Source of the DNA: CAWBLP01 sp963789495
Lineage (GTDB): Bacteria > Pseudomonadota > Alphaproteobacteria > Acetobacterales > Acetobacteraceae
Assembly (NCBI GenBank): GCA_963789495.1
Contig: CAWBLP010000014.1
Span: 124,001 to 188,000 of the forward strand
Direction of reading: 5' to 3'
Length of the DNA: 64,000 nucleotides
Shown one piece after another: positions 26,692 to 36,289 of the stretch. The translations under genes were made by a program, and so were the position numbers. Below the pieces are notes generated by a model. That model saw nothing but the letters and a program-made list of their open reading frames with translations, searched no databases and had not been told where the DNA came from. The number at the start of each line of letters is the position of its first letter. The first letter of the stretch is position 1.

Positions 26692-27321
26692 ATGGCTAAT
26701 GAAGATGACCCACTGCGGGCGGCAGAACTGCTGTGCGCTCGGATGGCGCATGACCTCAGCAGCAGCATCGGCGTGATTGCGGCCCTGCTGGAAATAGCCA
26801 TCGAGACGGTGAGTGCGGCGGACGAGCCGCTATCCCTGGCCAGGGAGACCGCGGATCAACTGGCGCAGCGGCTGAAGCTGATCCGAGCGGCCTGGGGGCC
26901 GGCGGGCGATGCCCTGGATCTGGCCGCGCTCCGCGGCACGGCCGGTGTCCTGCTGCAATCCCGCTGCGTGCTCGACACCGAAGGCGTGCCCTCCGACACC
27001 GTGTTTCCCCCCGACATTGCCCGTATCCTTTTGAACCTGCTTATGTTGGCAGCCGAGGGCCTGCCTGGAGGCGGCCGGATTGGGGTTAGCGGCGGTGCTG
27101 CCGACCTGGTGCTCGCCATCGCGGGCCCGCGCGCCAAGTGGCCGGCCGGACTGGCGGGCTGCCTCGCCAACCCGGATGCGGCCTGGCGGGCCCTGCGGGA
27201 ACCGCGCGGCTTCCAGATGGCGATCACCGCGCTGATGGCGTCCGCCGGCGGCATGCGCCTTTCGCTGCTCATGGCCCCCGGAGCATCAACGGTGCCTCCA
27301 CTGCAACTCAGTCGAACCTGA
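26692..27321 (+). CDS. ChpT-like histidine phosphotransferase of the chemotaxis cluster
   Basis: A 209-residue protein resembling the ChpT/HPTransfase group (formerly DUF2328). The conserved His lies in ARMAHDLSSSIGVI (about residue 20), at the start of a dimerisation helical hairpin, and a degenerate ATPase-like domain follows (ILLNLLMLAAEGLPGGG). Such proteins relay phosphate from a kinase to response regulators. It precedes cheA in this cluster, as in other Rhodospirillales. The start ATG at 26692 follows AGGGGAATG; the frame before it is non-coding. Confidence 0.7.
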   Translation: MANEDDPLRAAELLCARMAHDLSSSIGVIAALLEIAIETVSAADEPLSLARETADQLAQRLKLIRAAWGPAGDALDLAALRGTAGVLLQSRCVLDTEGVPSDTVFPPDIARILLNLLMLAAEGLPGGGRIGVSGGAADLVLAIAGPRAKWPAGLAGCLANPDAAWRALREPRGFQMAITALMASAGGMRLSLLMAPGASTVPPLQLSRT

Positions 27322-27393
27322 TTTACCTTTTATTCGTCACCCCTGGCCCAGGATGCCCCGCCATCCGCATGCGCGTGGCCCGAGGGGGTGCTT

Positions 27394-30020
27394 ATGGACG
27401 ACCTGTTGGCCGATTTCCTGACCGAGACGAACGAGAATCTGGCCGAACTTGATGTCGCTCTGGTCAAGCTGGAGCAAACTCCGGACGACGCCGAGACGCT
27501 GTCGCAGATTTTCCGCCTGGTCCATACGATCAAGGGAACCTGCGGCTTCCTGGGCCTGCCGCGCCTGGAACGCGTCGCCCATGCCGCCGAGAGCGTGCTG
27601 GGCAAGGTGCGCGACCGCACGCTGGTGGTGACGCCGCCCGTGGTCAACGAGGTCCTGCAGGCGCTGGACCGGATCAAGGCGATCGTCGCCGGGCTGGGTG
27701 CCACCGGCAGCGAACCCGCCGGTGACGATGCCGCGATGATCGGGGCCCTGGACCGCGTGGCGGCCGGGGAAGCAGCCGAGACAAGCGAGCCCGAACCTGC
27801 CCCCATGGTGGAAGCTGCTGGCGCACCGGACGAGCCGGAGGAGCCGGAAGAGTCGATCATCGAGGAGCCGGTGCCGCAGGCGGCCAGACCGCCCGCCCCG
27901 TCACCCGGCGCCGCACCCGCGGCAACCACCACCGCTCCACCCACCGCCGCGCAGACGATCCGGGTCACGGTCGATGTGCTGGAGGATCTGATGACGCTGG
28001 TCAGCGAGCTGGTGCTGACCCGCAACCAGTTGCTGCAACTCGCGCGCACCCACGAGAACAGCGGCTTCACCGTGCCGCTGCAGCGCCTGTCGCACATCAC
28101 GTCCGACCTGCAGGAAGGCGTGATGAAGACCCGCATGCAGCCGATCGGCAATGCCTGGAACAAGCTGCCGCGGCTGGTGCGCGACCTGTCGCTGCGAAAT
28201 GGGCAAGAAGATCGAGCTCACCATGATCGGCGCCGATACCGAGCTGGATCGTCAGGTGCTGGAGCTGATCAAGGATCCGCTGACCCATATGGTGCGGAAC
28301 AGCGGCGACCACGGGCTGGAGAAACCCGCCGAACGGCGCGCCGCCGGCAAGCCCGAAACCGGGCGCATCACGCTGAATGCGTTCCATGAAGGCGGCCACA
28401 TCATCATTGAAGTGGCCGATGATGGCGCGCGGCCTGCCGGTGGACCGGATCCGCGCCAAGGTGCTGGCGAACGGACTGGCCGCCGAATCGGAACTGGCCG
28501 GCATGAGCGACACCCAGTTGCAGCGCTTCATCTTCCGGGCCGGCTTCTCCACCGCCGCAGTGGTGACCGCGGTCTCCGGCCGCGGCGTCGGCATGGACGT
28601 GGTGAAGACCAATATCGAGAAGATCGGCGGCACCATCGACCTGAAAAGCACGGCCGGTCAGGGCACCACCTTCTTCATCAAGATCCCGCTCACCCTCGCC
28701 ATCGTCTCCGCCCTGATCGTCGAGGCGGGCGGCGAGCGCTTCGCCATTCCGCAGATCAGCGTGGTCGAACTGGTGCGGGCCCACCGGCAAAAGAGCCAGG
28801 GGGATGCCGGATCCGACACGATGATCGAGCACATCAACAACACGCCGGTGCTGCGGCTGCGCGACCGGCTGCTGCCGCTGGTCAGCCTGACCGAGCTGCT
28901 GGCGCTGGATGCCGCATCCCAGCGCACCGATGGCGATGCCACGATCGTGGTCACCCAGGTCGGCGCCGAACATGCTGGGCATCATCGTCGATCGCGTCTT
29001 CGACACCGAGGAGATCGTGGTGAAGCCGGTGGCACCGATCCTGCGCCACATCACCATGTTCAGCGGCAACACCATCCTGGGCGACGGGTCGGTGATCATG
29101 ATCCTCGACCCCAACGGGATCGCCCGCGCTACCGGCGTCGGCGCCGAGCGGCGACAGCCGGATGCGAGCGGCCGGGCCGGTCGAGGCCATCCGGTCCGGC
29201 GACGCGCACCGCGATGCTGCTGTTCCGCGTCGGCGAATCGGCAGACCATGGCCGTGCCACTCGGCCTGGTCGCCCGGCTGGAGGACATTCCACGCGACAA
29301 GATCGAGATCTCCGGCGGCTCACCGGTCACCCAGTATCGCGGCAAGCTGATGCCGCTGGTGGCGCTGTCCGGCCAGTTCGATCCGGATCGCACCCATCAC
29401 CCGGTGCTGGTGTTCGCCGACCGCGATCGCAGCCATGGGGCTGATCGTGGACGAGATCGTCGACGTAGTGGAGGACCGGCTCGAAATCGAGCTGTCCGGC
29501 GCTCGGCCGGGCCTGCTCGGCACGGCGGTCATCTCCGGTCACGCCACCGACGTGATCGATACCGGCTATTGGCTGACCCAGGCCTGGCAGGACTGGTTCC
29601 GCACCGCGCCCACAGAGCGGTTCCACCGGCGGCGCACGCCGTGTGCTGGTGGTGGAGGACAGCGAGCTTCTTCCGCCAGCTTGCTGGTACCGACACTCGG
29701 AGCGCCGCCGGCTATCGGACGTCACCGCGGCACCCAGCGCGACCGAGGCCCTGCGCCTGCGCGACGCCGGCATGATGTTCGACGCCATCGTATCCGACAT
29801 CGAAATGCCGGACATGGACGGCCTGGCCTTCGCCCGCGCCGTGCGCGAGTCCGGGCCCTGGGCCAACCTGCCGATGATCGCCCTCTCGGCCCACGCCGAA
29901 CCGCGCGACGTGGAGGCCGGACGCGATGCCGGCTTCACCGACTACGTCGCGAAATTCGAGCGCGACGCGCTGCTGGCCAGCCTGCAGCAATGCCTGGCCG
30001 AACCGGTCGGCAACCCATGA
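27394..30020 (+). pseudogene. cheA: cheA chemotaxis histidine kinase with C-terminal receiver domain, frameshifted
   Basis: The reading frame moves at least eight times, each readable as a +1 insertion, near 28197, 28428, 28971, 29160, 29205, 29236, 29434 and 29640, with more around 29665-29720. Joined up it gives a full CheA: P1 with phospho-His 44 (RLVHTIKGT), acidic/Pro linker, P3 dimerisation and P4 kinase (LTHMVRNSGDHGLEKPAERRAAG; GRGVGMDVVKTNIEKIGG; GQGTTFFIKIPLTL), P5 CheW-like repeats and a receiver with Asp in SDIEMPDMDG. Length is 2627 bases, not a multiple of three. It would phosphorylate the cheY and cheB products. As written it cannot make one protein; I think consensus error is more likely than decay, but I cannot prove it. 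Confidence 0.85.
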
Positions 30021-30054
30021 CCAGGCAGGCATCCCCGCTTGCAGGAGACGATGC

Positions 30055-30531
30055 ATGAGCACCGCCGTGCTGGACCGCCCCGACAGCGTCGCCACTGATG
30101 ACGAACAGGTCTTCGTCACCCTCACTCTGGCCGACCAGCTTTGCGGCGTCCCGGTTCTGGGCGTGCGCGACATCCTGAGCGAGCAGACGATCACCCGCAT
30201 TCCGCTGGCGCCGCCGGAAATCGCCGGCAGCCTGAACCTGCGCGGGCGCATCGTCACGGCGATCGATCTGCGCCGTCGTCTGAAGCTGCCACCGCCACCC
30301 GCCGGTCAGCCGCGCATGTCGGTGGTGGCGGAACAGGGCGGCGAACTCTACGCCCTGCTGGTCGACCAGGTCTCGGAGGTGCTGACGCTGCGCGCCGACG
30401 CGTTCGAGCGCAATCCGCCTACCCTGCCGCCGGAATGGGCCGCCTTCAGCACCGGCATTTACCGGCTGGATGGCAAGCTGCTGGTGGTGCTGGACGTCGG
30501 CCGGTTACTGGCGTTGGGCGAGGCTGCCTGA
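30055..30531 (+). CDS. cheW: CheW chemotaxis coupling protein
   Basis: A 158-residue intact CheW. It opens QVFVTLTLADQLCGVPVLGVRDIL, the standard first strand pair, and has NLRGRIVTAIDLRRRL and the YALLVDQVSEVLTL motif. It links membrane chemoreceptors to CheA. The start at 30055 (second ATG of ATGCATGAGC) is in frame and follows CAGGAGACG. It lies between cheA and cheY, 11 bases before the cheY start, so is part of one operon. Unlike its neighbours it shows no frameshift. Confidence 0.92.
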   Translation: MSTAVLDRPDSVATDDEQVFVTLTLADQLCGVPVLGVRDILSEQTITRIPLAPPEIAGSLNLRGRIVTAIDLRRRLKLPPPPAGQPRMSVVAEQGGELYALLVDQVSEVLTLRADAFERNPPTLPPEWAAFSTGIYRLDGKLLVVLDVGRLLALGEAA

Positions 30532-30542
30532 AGGCGATCGCC

Positions 30543-30912
30543 ATGACCCGCACCTGCCTCGTCGTGGACGACAGCCGCGTGGTGCGCAAAGTCGCGCGCC
30601 GCATCCTGGAAGCGCACGGCTACGCCGTGTCCGAAGCCGCCGATGGTCAGCAGGCGCTGGATGCCTGCCGGGAGACGCTGCCGGATTGCGTGCTGCTGGA
30701 TTGGAACATGCCGGTGATGGACGGGCTGACCTTCCTGCAAGCACCTGCGTGCCGAGTTCGGGCCCGACAATCCGCCGGTGGTGTTCTGCACCACCGAGAA
30801 CGACATGGATCACATCGCTCAGGCGATCGAGAGCGGCGCCCAGGAATACATCATGAAGCCGTTCGATGAGGAGATCCTGATCGGCAAGCTCGCGCAGGTC
30901 GGATTGTCGTGA
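30543..30912 (+). pseudogene. cheY: cheY-like single-domain response regulator, one frameshift
   Basis: A receiver protein of about 122 residues once a single +1 shift near 30739 (after GLTFL) is repaired; total length is 370 bases, one more than a multiple of three. The acidic pocket VVDDSR, phospho-acceptor Asp 53 in LLDWNMPVMDG, CTTEN and the Lys in YIMKPFDEE are all present across the two frames. It would carry the CheA signal to the flagellar motor or another target. Its TGA overlaps the GTG that opens cheB. Uncorrected, the protein ends about 40 residues early in nonsense sequence. Confidence 0.8.
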
Positions 30913-32014
30913 GCGCCATGGCCCACGCGCCTCCGCCCGCAACTGGAGCAGCCCAGGCGCGGGTCATGGTATGCGACGATTCCGTGGTGATCCGCGGCGC
31001 CATCAGCCGCATGCTGGAGGCCGATCCCGCGGTGCGTGTCGTGGCCCGCGTCGGCAACGGCAAGGCGGCGCTGGACGAGTTGCAGCGCACCAAGGTCGAT
31101 GTGCTGGTGCTGGACATCGAAATGCCGGTGCATGGACGGCATGACCGCGCTGCCGCTTGCTGTTGCGCGCCGATCCGCGGCTGCGCGTGATCATGGCCTC
31201 CACGCTGACCACGCGGGGCGCGCGACATCGCGCTGCGTGCCTTGCGCCTGGGCGCGGCGGACTATCTGCCGAAACCCTCCTCGATCGGCATGCGGGCGGA
31301 CGACACGTTTCCGGCGCGAGCTGCTGGAGAAGGTGAAGGGCCTGGCGCGGCTGCGCCACCGCGCGGCGTACCACCAGCGCCGGTCGCGGCGTCGGCACAG
31401 CGCTTCGCCCTGCGACCGGCGGCCGTCCTGCCCGCGAAGCTGCTGGCGGTCGGCAGTTCCACCGGCGGGCCACAGGCGCTGTTCACCCTGGTGCAGGGCC
31501 TCGGCCGATCGCTGTCGGGTCCCGGTGGTGCTGACCCAGCATATGCCGCGCGACCTTCACGCCGATCCTGGCGGAACACATCACCAAGCTGGGCGGCATG
31601 CCCTGCGCCGAAGCCCGCGACGGCGAGAAGCTGGAACCCGGCCGGATCTACCTGGCGCCCGGCGATCGCCATCTGCTGATCGAGGGATCGCGTGCCGTCA
31701 TGCACGCGCGCCTGTCCACCGATCCGCCGGAGAATTTCTGCCGCCCTTCGGTGGACCCCATGCTGCGCAGCGCGTCGGCCGCCTGCGACGGACGCGTGCT
31801 GGTGGCCATGCTGACGGGAATGGGCCAGGACGGGCTGGCAGGCACCCGCGCCATCATCCAGGCCGGCGGCGCCGCGGTCGCGCAGGATGAGGCCACCAGC
31901 GTCGTGTGGGGCATGCCCGGCGCCGTCGCTCAGGCTGGTTTATGCCAGGCCGTGCTGCCGCTGCCCCGACTCGCCCCGAAACTGCTCGAACTCCTGCGGA
32001 ACGCGCGGTCATGA
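30909..32014 (+). pseudogene. cheB: cheB protein-glutamate methylesterase, frameshifted
   Basis: A receiver-plus-methylesterase protein split over several frames: shifts near 31134, 31153, 31220, 31310, 31360-31380, 31517 and 31551, mostly +1. Recoverable parts are the receiver (VMVCDDSVVIRG, phospho-Asp in LVLDIEMPV), the catalytic GSSTGGPQALF, TQHMP, and LTGMGQDGLAGTRAI with the catalytic Asp. It would demethylate receptors and deamidate glutamines. The GTG at 30909 overlaps the cheY stop; an ATG at 30918 is an alternative. A stop at 32012-32014 agrees with the intact C-terminal frame. The density of shifts makes the current text unusable as a protein. Confidence 0.8.
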
Positions 32015-32108
32015 CCGCCATGCCGATCACCGCCATCCCCAATCGGACGCCCATCCCGCCGTCACCCACAGCCACGCGCCGCCGCGCGGGCGAGGCTGGA
32101 GGCGAATC

Positions 32109-32963
32109 ATGAGCCTCACACCCAGCGCGTTCGACAGCCTCGCTGCGCTGTTGAAGTCACGGTCCGGCCTGGTGATCGGGCCGGACAAGACCTACCTGCT
32201 GGAAACCCGCCTGACGCCGATCCTCAAGCGGGAGAAGTTGCGCGACCTGAACGCGCTGGCGGAGCTGCTGCGGCGCCCGGGCACAGAGACGGTCGCGCGC
32301 GACGTGGTCGAGGCGATGACCACCAATGAGAGCTTCTTCTTCCGCGACGACAAGCCGTTCCAGCACTTCCGCAATCACGCCCTGCCGCGCCTGCACGCCG
32401 CCCGCCCCACCGGAACGCCGCTCCGCATCTGGTCGGCCGCGGCATCATCCGGCCAGGAAGCCTATTCGCTCACCATGATTCTGCAGGAAAGCAAAGCGTC
32501 GCTGGGTTCGCGAAAGGTGGAGATCGTCGGCACGGATCTGGCACGCGACCAGCTCGCCCGGGCCAAGGAGGGCCTCTATACGCAGTTCGAGGTGCAACGC
32601 GGTCTGCCGGTGCAGCTGCTGATGCGCTATTTCCGCAAGGAAGATGCGGCCTGGCGGATCAACGATGCACTGCGCGCCATTCCGCAGTTCCGCGAATGGA
32701 ATCTACTCGGCGATTTGCGTCCACTCGGGCGGTTCGATGTGGTGTTCTGCCGCAACGTGCTGATCTACTTCGATCAGCCCACCAAATCGCGCGTGCTGGC
32801 AGCGATTGCCGCACAGATGGCACCGGACGCGGTTCTGTACCTCGGCGGCGCGGAAACCGTGCTGGGCATCACCGACAAGTTTGCGCCGCTGCCGAGCGAA
32901 CGCGGAGTCTACGGGCGCACTCCCGCGCCGAACACGCGACCGGTGGCCGCGTCGGCGCTCTGA
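32109..32963 (+). CDS. cheR: CheR protein-glutamate O-methyltransferase
   Basis: A 284-residue intact CheR that methylates receptor glutamates using SAM, opposing CheB. The N-terminal helical domain ends with EAMTTNESFFFRD, the SAM site reads LRIWSAAASSGQEAYSLTM, and FCRNVLIYFD is the family signature. A GGAGG site sits ahead of the ATG at 32109. It is the last gene of the chemotaxis unit; no methyl-accepting receptor and no cheD were found in the window. Confidence 0.93.
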   Translation: MSLTPSAFDSLAALLKSRSGLVIGPDKTYLLETRLTPILKREKLRDLNALAELLRRPGTETVARDVVEAMTTNESFFFRDDKPFQHFRNHALPRLHAARPTGTPLRIWSAAASSGQEAYSLTMILQESKASLGSRKVEIVGTDLARDQLARAKEGLYTQFEVQRGLPVQLLMRYFRKEDAAWRINDALRAIPQFREWNLLGDLRPLGRFDVVFCRNVLIYFDQPTKSRVLAAIAAQMAPDAVLYLGGAETVLGITDKFAPLPSERGVYGRTPAPNTRPVAASAL

Positions 32964-32969
32964 GTCTGC

Positions 32970-33092
32970 AGCCGGTCCCACGAGCCTGCTGTGGTGGTGG
33001 GCCAAAGCAAGGGTCGGGGTGTTCCACGGGCAATGCCCGCGACCTTCGCCTGCGCCACCCACAGCACGTGGATCAGTGGGACGGTGAGCGGA
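32970..33092. repeat. Degenerate copy E of the intergenic palindrome family
   Basis: The gap between cheR and the convergent SDR gene holds an imperfect inverted repeat: CGGTCCCAC...CTGCTGTGG on the left pairs with a CCACAGCA...GTGGGAC segment on the right. The inner GGGTCGGGG and GGGCAATGCCCGC resemble the edge of copies B and C. The long central arms are missing. The match is by eye and partial, so membership in the family is only likely. Confidence 0.45.
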
Positions 33093-33099
33093 CGTCCGC

Positions 33100-33885
33100 C
33101 TACTCGTCCTTCTGCATCACCACGCCGGCTGTGGTGCCGCCGTCCACCACCAGCGTCTGTCCGGTGACGAAGCGCCCGGCGTCCGAGGCCAGGAACACCG
33201 CGGCGCCGGCAATCTCATCGGGTTCGCCGATGCGTTGCAGCGGCACGTCGCGCGTTGCCTTGCGATAGCGCACGGGGTCGGACCACAGCGCCTTGGCGAA
33301 GTCGGTGCGCACCAATCCGGGCGCGATACAATTGGCGCGCACGTTCTGCGGTCCCCATTCCACCGCCAGGTTGCGCGCCATCTGCATGTCCGCGGCTTTG
33401 GAAATCGCGTACAGGCCGAGCGACGCGGTGCCGCGCAGGCCGCCGATGGAGGAAATGATGATGAACGCGCCGCCGCCACGCGAAACCAGATGCGGGCAGG
33501 CCATGTTCGCCAGCCAGAAATTGCTGCGCACATTGGCGCCCATCACCCGCTCATAAACCTCGTCCGACGCGCCGGATGCCGGACCGAGATACGGATTGAC
33601 CGCGGCGTTGCTCACGACGATGTCGAGCCCGCCGCATTGCGCGACGGTCTGGTCCACCAGCACCTGCAGATCCTCCTTGCGCGCGATGTGGCAGGGGATC
33701 ACCACCGCATCGCCGCCCTTGGCGCGGATGCCGGCGGCGACCTCCTCGCAGGCATCGGCCTTGCGGCTGGACACGACGACCTTCGCCCCGTGTTCCGCCA
33801 GGCGTTCCGCGATGGCGCGGCCGATTCCCTTGCTGGAGCCGGTGACAATCGCGACCTTCCCGGTCAGGTCGAACAGCGACGACAT
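33100..33885 (-). CDS. Short-chain dehydrogenase/reductase (SDR)
   Basis: A 261-residue classical SDR. Cofactor loop TGSSKGIGRAIAERL (TGxxxGIG, about residues 16-22), SNAAVNP (NAA), an IIISSIGG catalytic Ser, and YAISKAADMQMARNLA (YxxxK, about residues 158-162) are all in place, as is the C-terminal VTGQTLVVDGG. It is of the FabG-like type and probably NADP-dependent (SSRK after strand 2). GAGGAAA precedes the ATG at 33885. Divergent from the acyl-CoA synthetase; the substrate is unknown. Confidence 0.9.
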   Translation of the reverse strand: MSSLFDLTGKVAIVTGSSKGIGRAIAERLAEHGAKVVVSSRKADACEEVAAGIRAKGGDAVVIPCHIARKEDLQVLVDQTVAQCGGLDIVVSNAAVNPYLGPASGASDEVYERVMGANVRSNFWLANMACPHLVSRGGGAFIIISSIGGLRGTASLGLYAISKAADMQMARNLAVEWGPQNVRANCIAPGLVRTDFAKALWSDPVRYRKATRDVPLQRIGEPDEIAGAAVFLASDAGRFVTGQTLVVDGGTTAGVVMQKDE

Positions 33886-33962
33886 GGGCGTTTCCTCATA
33901 GCTTGGCGAGCGAGCTACTGGCCAGTATGGTAGCGCGCCGGGAAACGTCAATCGGGGCGGTC

Positions 33963-36096
33963 ATGTCAGCGAAACGAACCGACGTCTATCGCCATGCCGA
34001 ACTGCGCCGATTGCTGCATCCGGGCAGCGTCGCGGTGATTGGCGCTTCGCCCCGGCCGGGCTCGTTCGGCGAACGGGTGTTGTTAAACCAGAACAACTAT
34101 TCCGGCCGCACTTACGCAGTAAACCCGCGCTACGAGAAGATTGGTGACGTGGCCTGCTATCCATCGGTCGCGGCGCTGCCGGAGGTGCCGGATTGCGCGG
34201 TGATCACCGCCGCGCGCGATGCGGTGGAGGCGATCGGTACTGGACTGCGTCAAGGCCGGCGTCGGCGGCGTGGTGATCTTCGCCTCCGGCTATGCCGAGA
34301 TGAGCCGTGCGGACCGCATCGCCGACCAGGAACGCCTGGCTGCGATTGCACGGGAGAGCGGCGTGCGCATCGTCGGACCGAACTGTATTGGCGTGGTGAA
34401 TGCGGTGCTGGATTCGCGCCTCACCTTCATGAACATCACGCCGATCCCGCAGCCGCGCCGACATGCCGTGGGGATCATCAGCCAGTCCGGTGCGTTGGGC
34501 ATGGCGCTGGCGCAGGCGGTGATGCGCGGTGCGTCGTTCAGCCATGTGCTGACCTCGGGCAATTCCTGCGACGTCGATACCGCGGACTATGTCAGCTATC
34601 TCGCGGATGATCCGGCCTGTTCGGCGATCGCCTGCGTGTTCGAAGGCACGGCGTCGCCGGAACGGCTGCTGCATGCCGCGGAGTATGCCTGGCAGCGGGA
34701 CAAACCGCTGGTGGTCTACAAGATGGCAACGGGCGAGGAAGGCGCCGCGGCGGCGATGTCGCATACCGGGTCGCTGGCGGGTTCGCACGCCTCCTATCGC
34801 GCGGTATTCCAGCGCGCCGGTGCGGTGCTGGTGGAAGGCTATGAGGCGCTGGTGGAGACGGCGAGTTTCTTCGCCAAGGCGCCGCCGCCCAAAGCGAACG
34901 GCGTCGCCGTGGTTGCGGCGTCGGGCGGGGCTGCGATCATGGCGGCGGATCGCGCCGAACAGAACGGAGTGCCATTGCCGCAGCCAGGTGATGCGCTGCG
35001 GGAGCTGCTGGTGTCGCGCATTCCGGATTTCGGGGCAGCGCGCAATCCGTGCGACGTCACCGGACAGATTCTGAACGATCCGGAGTCGCTGAACGTTTGC
35101 GCCGGCGCGTTTCTGGCCGATCCGCAATACGCCGCGCTGATCGTGCCGATGACTTATGGCTACGCAGCTTCGGCGGCGCGCATTCCGGTTTATGAACGGC
35201 TCGCGGGCGAGGCGGGGAAGATGGTGTGTCTCGCCTGGCAGACCGAATGGCTGGAGGGTCCCGGGGTGAAGGAGGCGGAGCAATGCGAGAATGTCGCGTT
35301 GTTCCGCTCGATGAATGCGCTGTTCGCGGCCTTGAAAGCCTGGAGCTGGCGCGCCGAAAAGCGCGCGGCGGGTGCGGCTGTCGTTGTGCCGACTCCGGCT
35401 CGGGTACGCGACCAGGCGCGAGGGCAGATCGTTGCGGCCGATGGTCGCACGCTGACTGAGCGGGAGGCGAAGGCGGTGCTGGCACTGTACGACGTGCCAG
35501 TGGTGGGCGAACGTCTGGCCGGCAGCATGGAGGAAGCGGTCAATGCGGCCGCCGCGCTCGGCTATCCGGTGGTGTTGAAGGTCGAATCCCCCGACCTGCC
35601 GCACAAGACGGAAGCCGGCGTGATCCGGCTAAACCTGTGCGATGCGAACGAGGTGCGCGCCGCCTATGACGCGGTGATGGCGAACGCGGATGCCGTGTCG
35701 CCGCCGCCACGGATCAACGGCGTGCTGGTGCAGCCGATGGTGCCGCAGGGCGTCGAGATGGTGGTCGGTGCGCGGATCGATCCGTTATTCGGCCCGATGG
35801 TGGTGGTGGGATTGGGCGGCATCCTGGTGGAGGTCTTGCAGGACACGGCGCTGGCGCCCGCGCCGGTAACGCCGGCCGATGCGTTGGCAATGCTGCACGC
35901 CTTGAAAGGCGTGAAGCTGCTGCAGGGATTTCGCGGCATGCCGTCGGTGGACATGCCGCGACTGGCCGAGGTGATCAGCAACGTGTCCCGCTTTGCGGCG
36001 GATCAGCGCACCGCGATCGCGGAGCTGGACGTGAACCCGCTGATCTGCGCAGGTGACCGGATTGTCGCGGTGGATGCATTGATCGTGCCGGCATGA
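33963..36096 (+). pseudogene. Acetate/acyl-CoA synthetase (ADP-forming), alpha-beta fusion, one frameshift
   Basis: A protein of about 710 residues once a +1 shift near 34236 is repaired; 2134 bases is one over a multiple of three. The N-terminal CoA-binding domain (GSVAVIGASPRPGSFGERVL) lies in the first frame. The rest, in the second frame, has succinyl-CoA ligase-like domains with the phospho-His in AAAMSHTGSLAGSHASYRAV and an ATP-grasp domain (LGYPVVLKVESPDLPHKTEAG). Such NDP-forming enzymes interconvert acyl-CoA and acid with ATP/ADP. It could activate acids made by neighbouring enzymes. Shift at GCGATCGGTACTGG, where one G seems extra. Confidence 0.8.
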
Positions 36097-36144
36097 CGAG
36101 GACAGCGCGAATGGACCCGAGGCCTGGCCCACCAGGTCATGGCG

Positions 36145-36164
36145 GGCGCGGGCCGGCCCGCGCC
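36145..36164. repeat. 20-bp perfect GC palindrome
   Basis: GGCGCGGGCCGGCCCGCGCC is a perfect dyad within the 193-base gap between the acyl-CoA synthetase stop and the flavoprotein start. It might form a cruciform or a protein site; no U-run follows. Confidence 0.6.
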
Positions 36165-36289
36165 GACCCCGACGTGGGTGGCATCGGCGATGACGGTGCA
36201 CGCGCCGGCCACGACGTCGCGCGCGCACCCCACGATCGGGCGGGCGGTAACGGCGCCCCCTACACCCCACCCCACACGGGCCCATTCTC

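Noticed and set aside
28190..32014. Programmed ribosomal frameshifting in the chemotaxis genes
   Set aside because: No slippery heptamer or common motif is found at the shifts, and there are far too many of them.
32011..32112. A 33-codon ORF between cheB and cheR with ATGA overlap at both ends
   Set aside because: Its Pro/Ala/Arg-rich translation is low complexity, with no recognisable function; the overlaps can arise by chance at GC-rich junctions.
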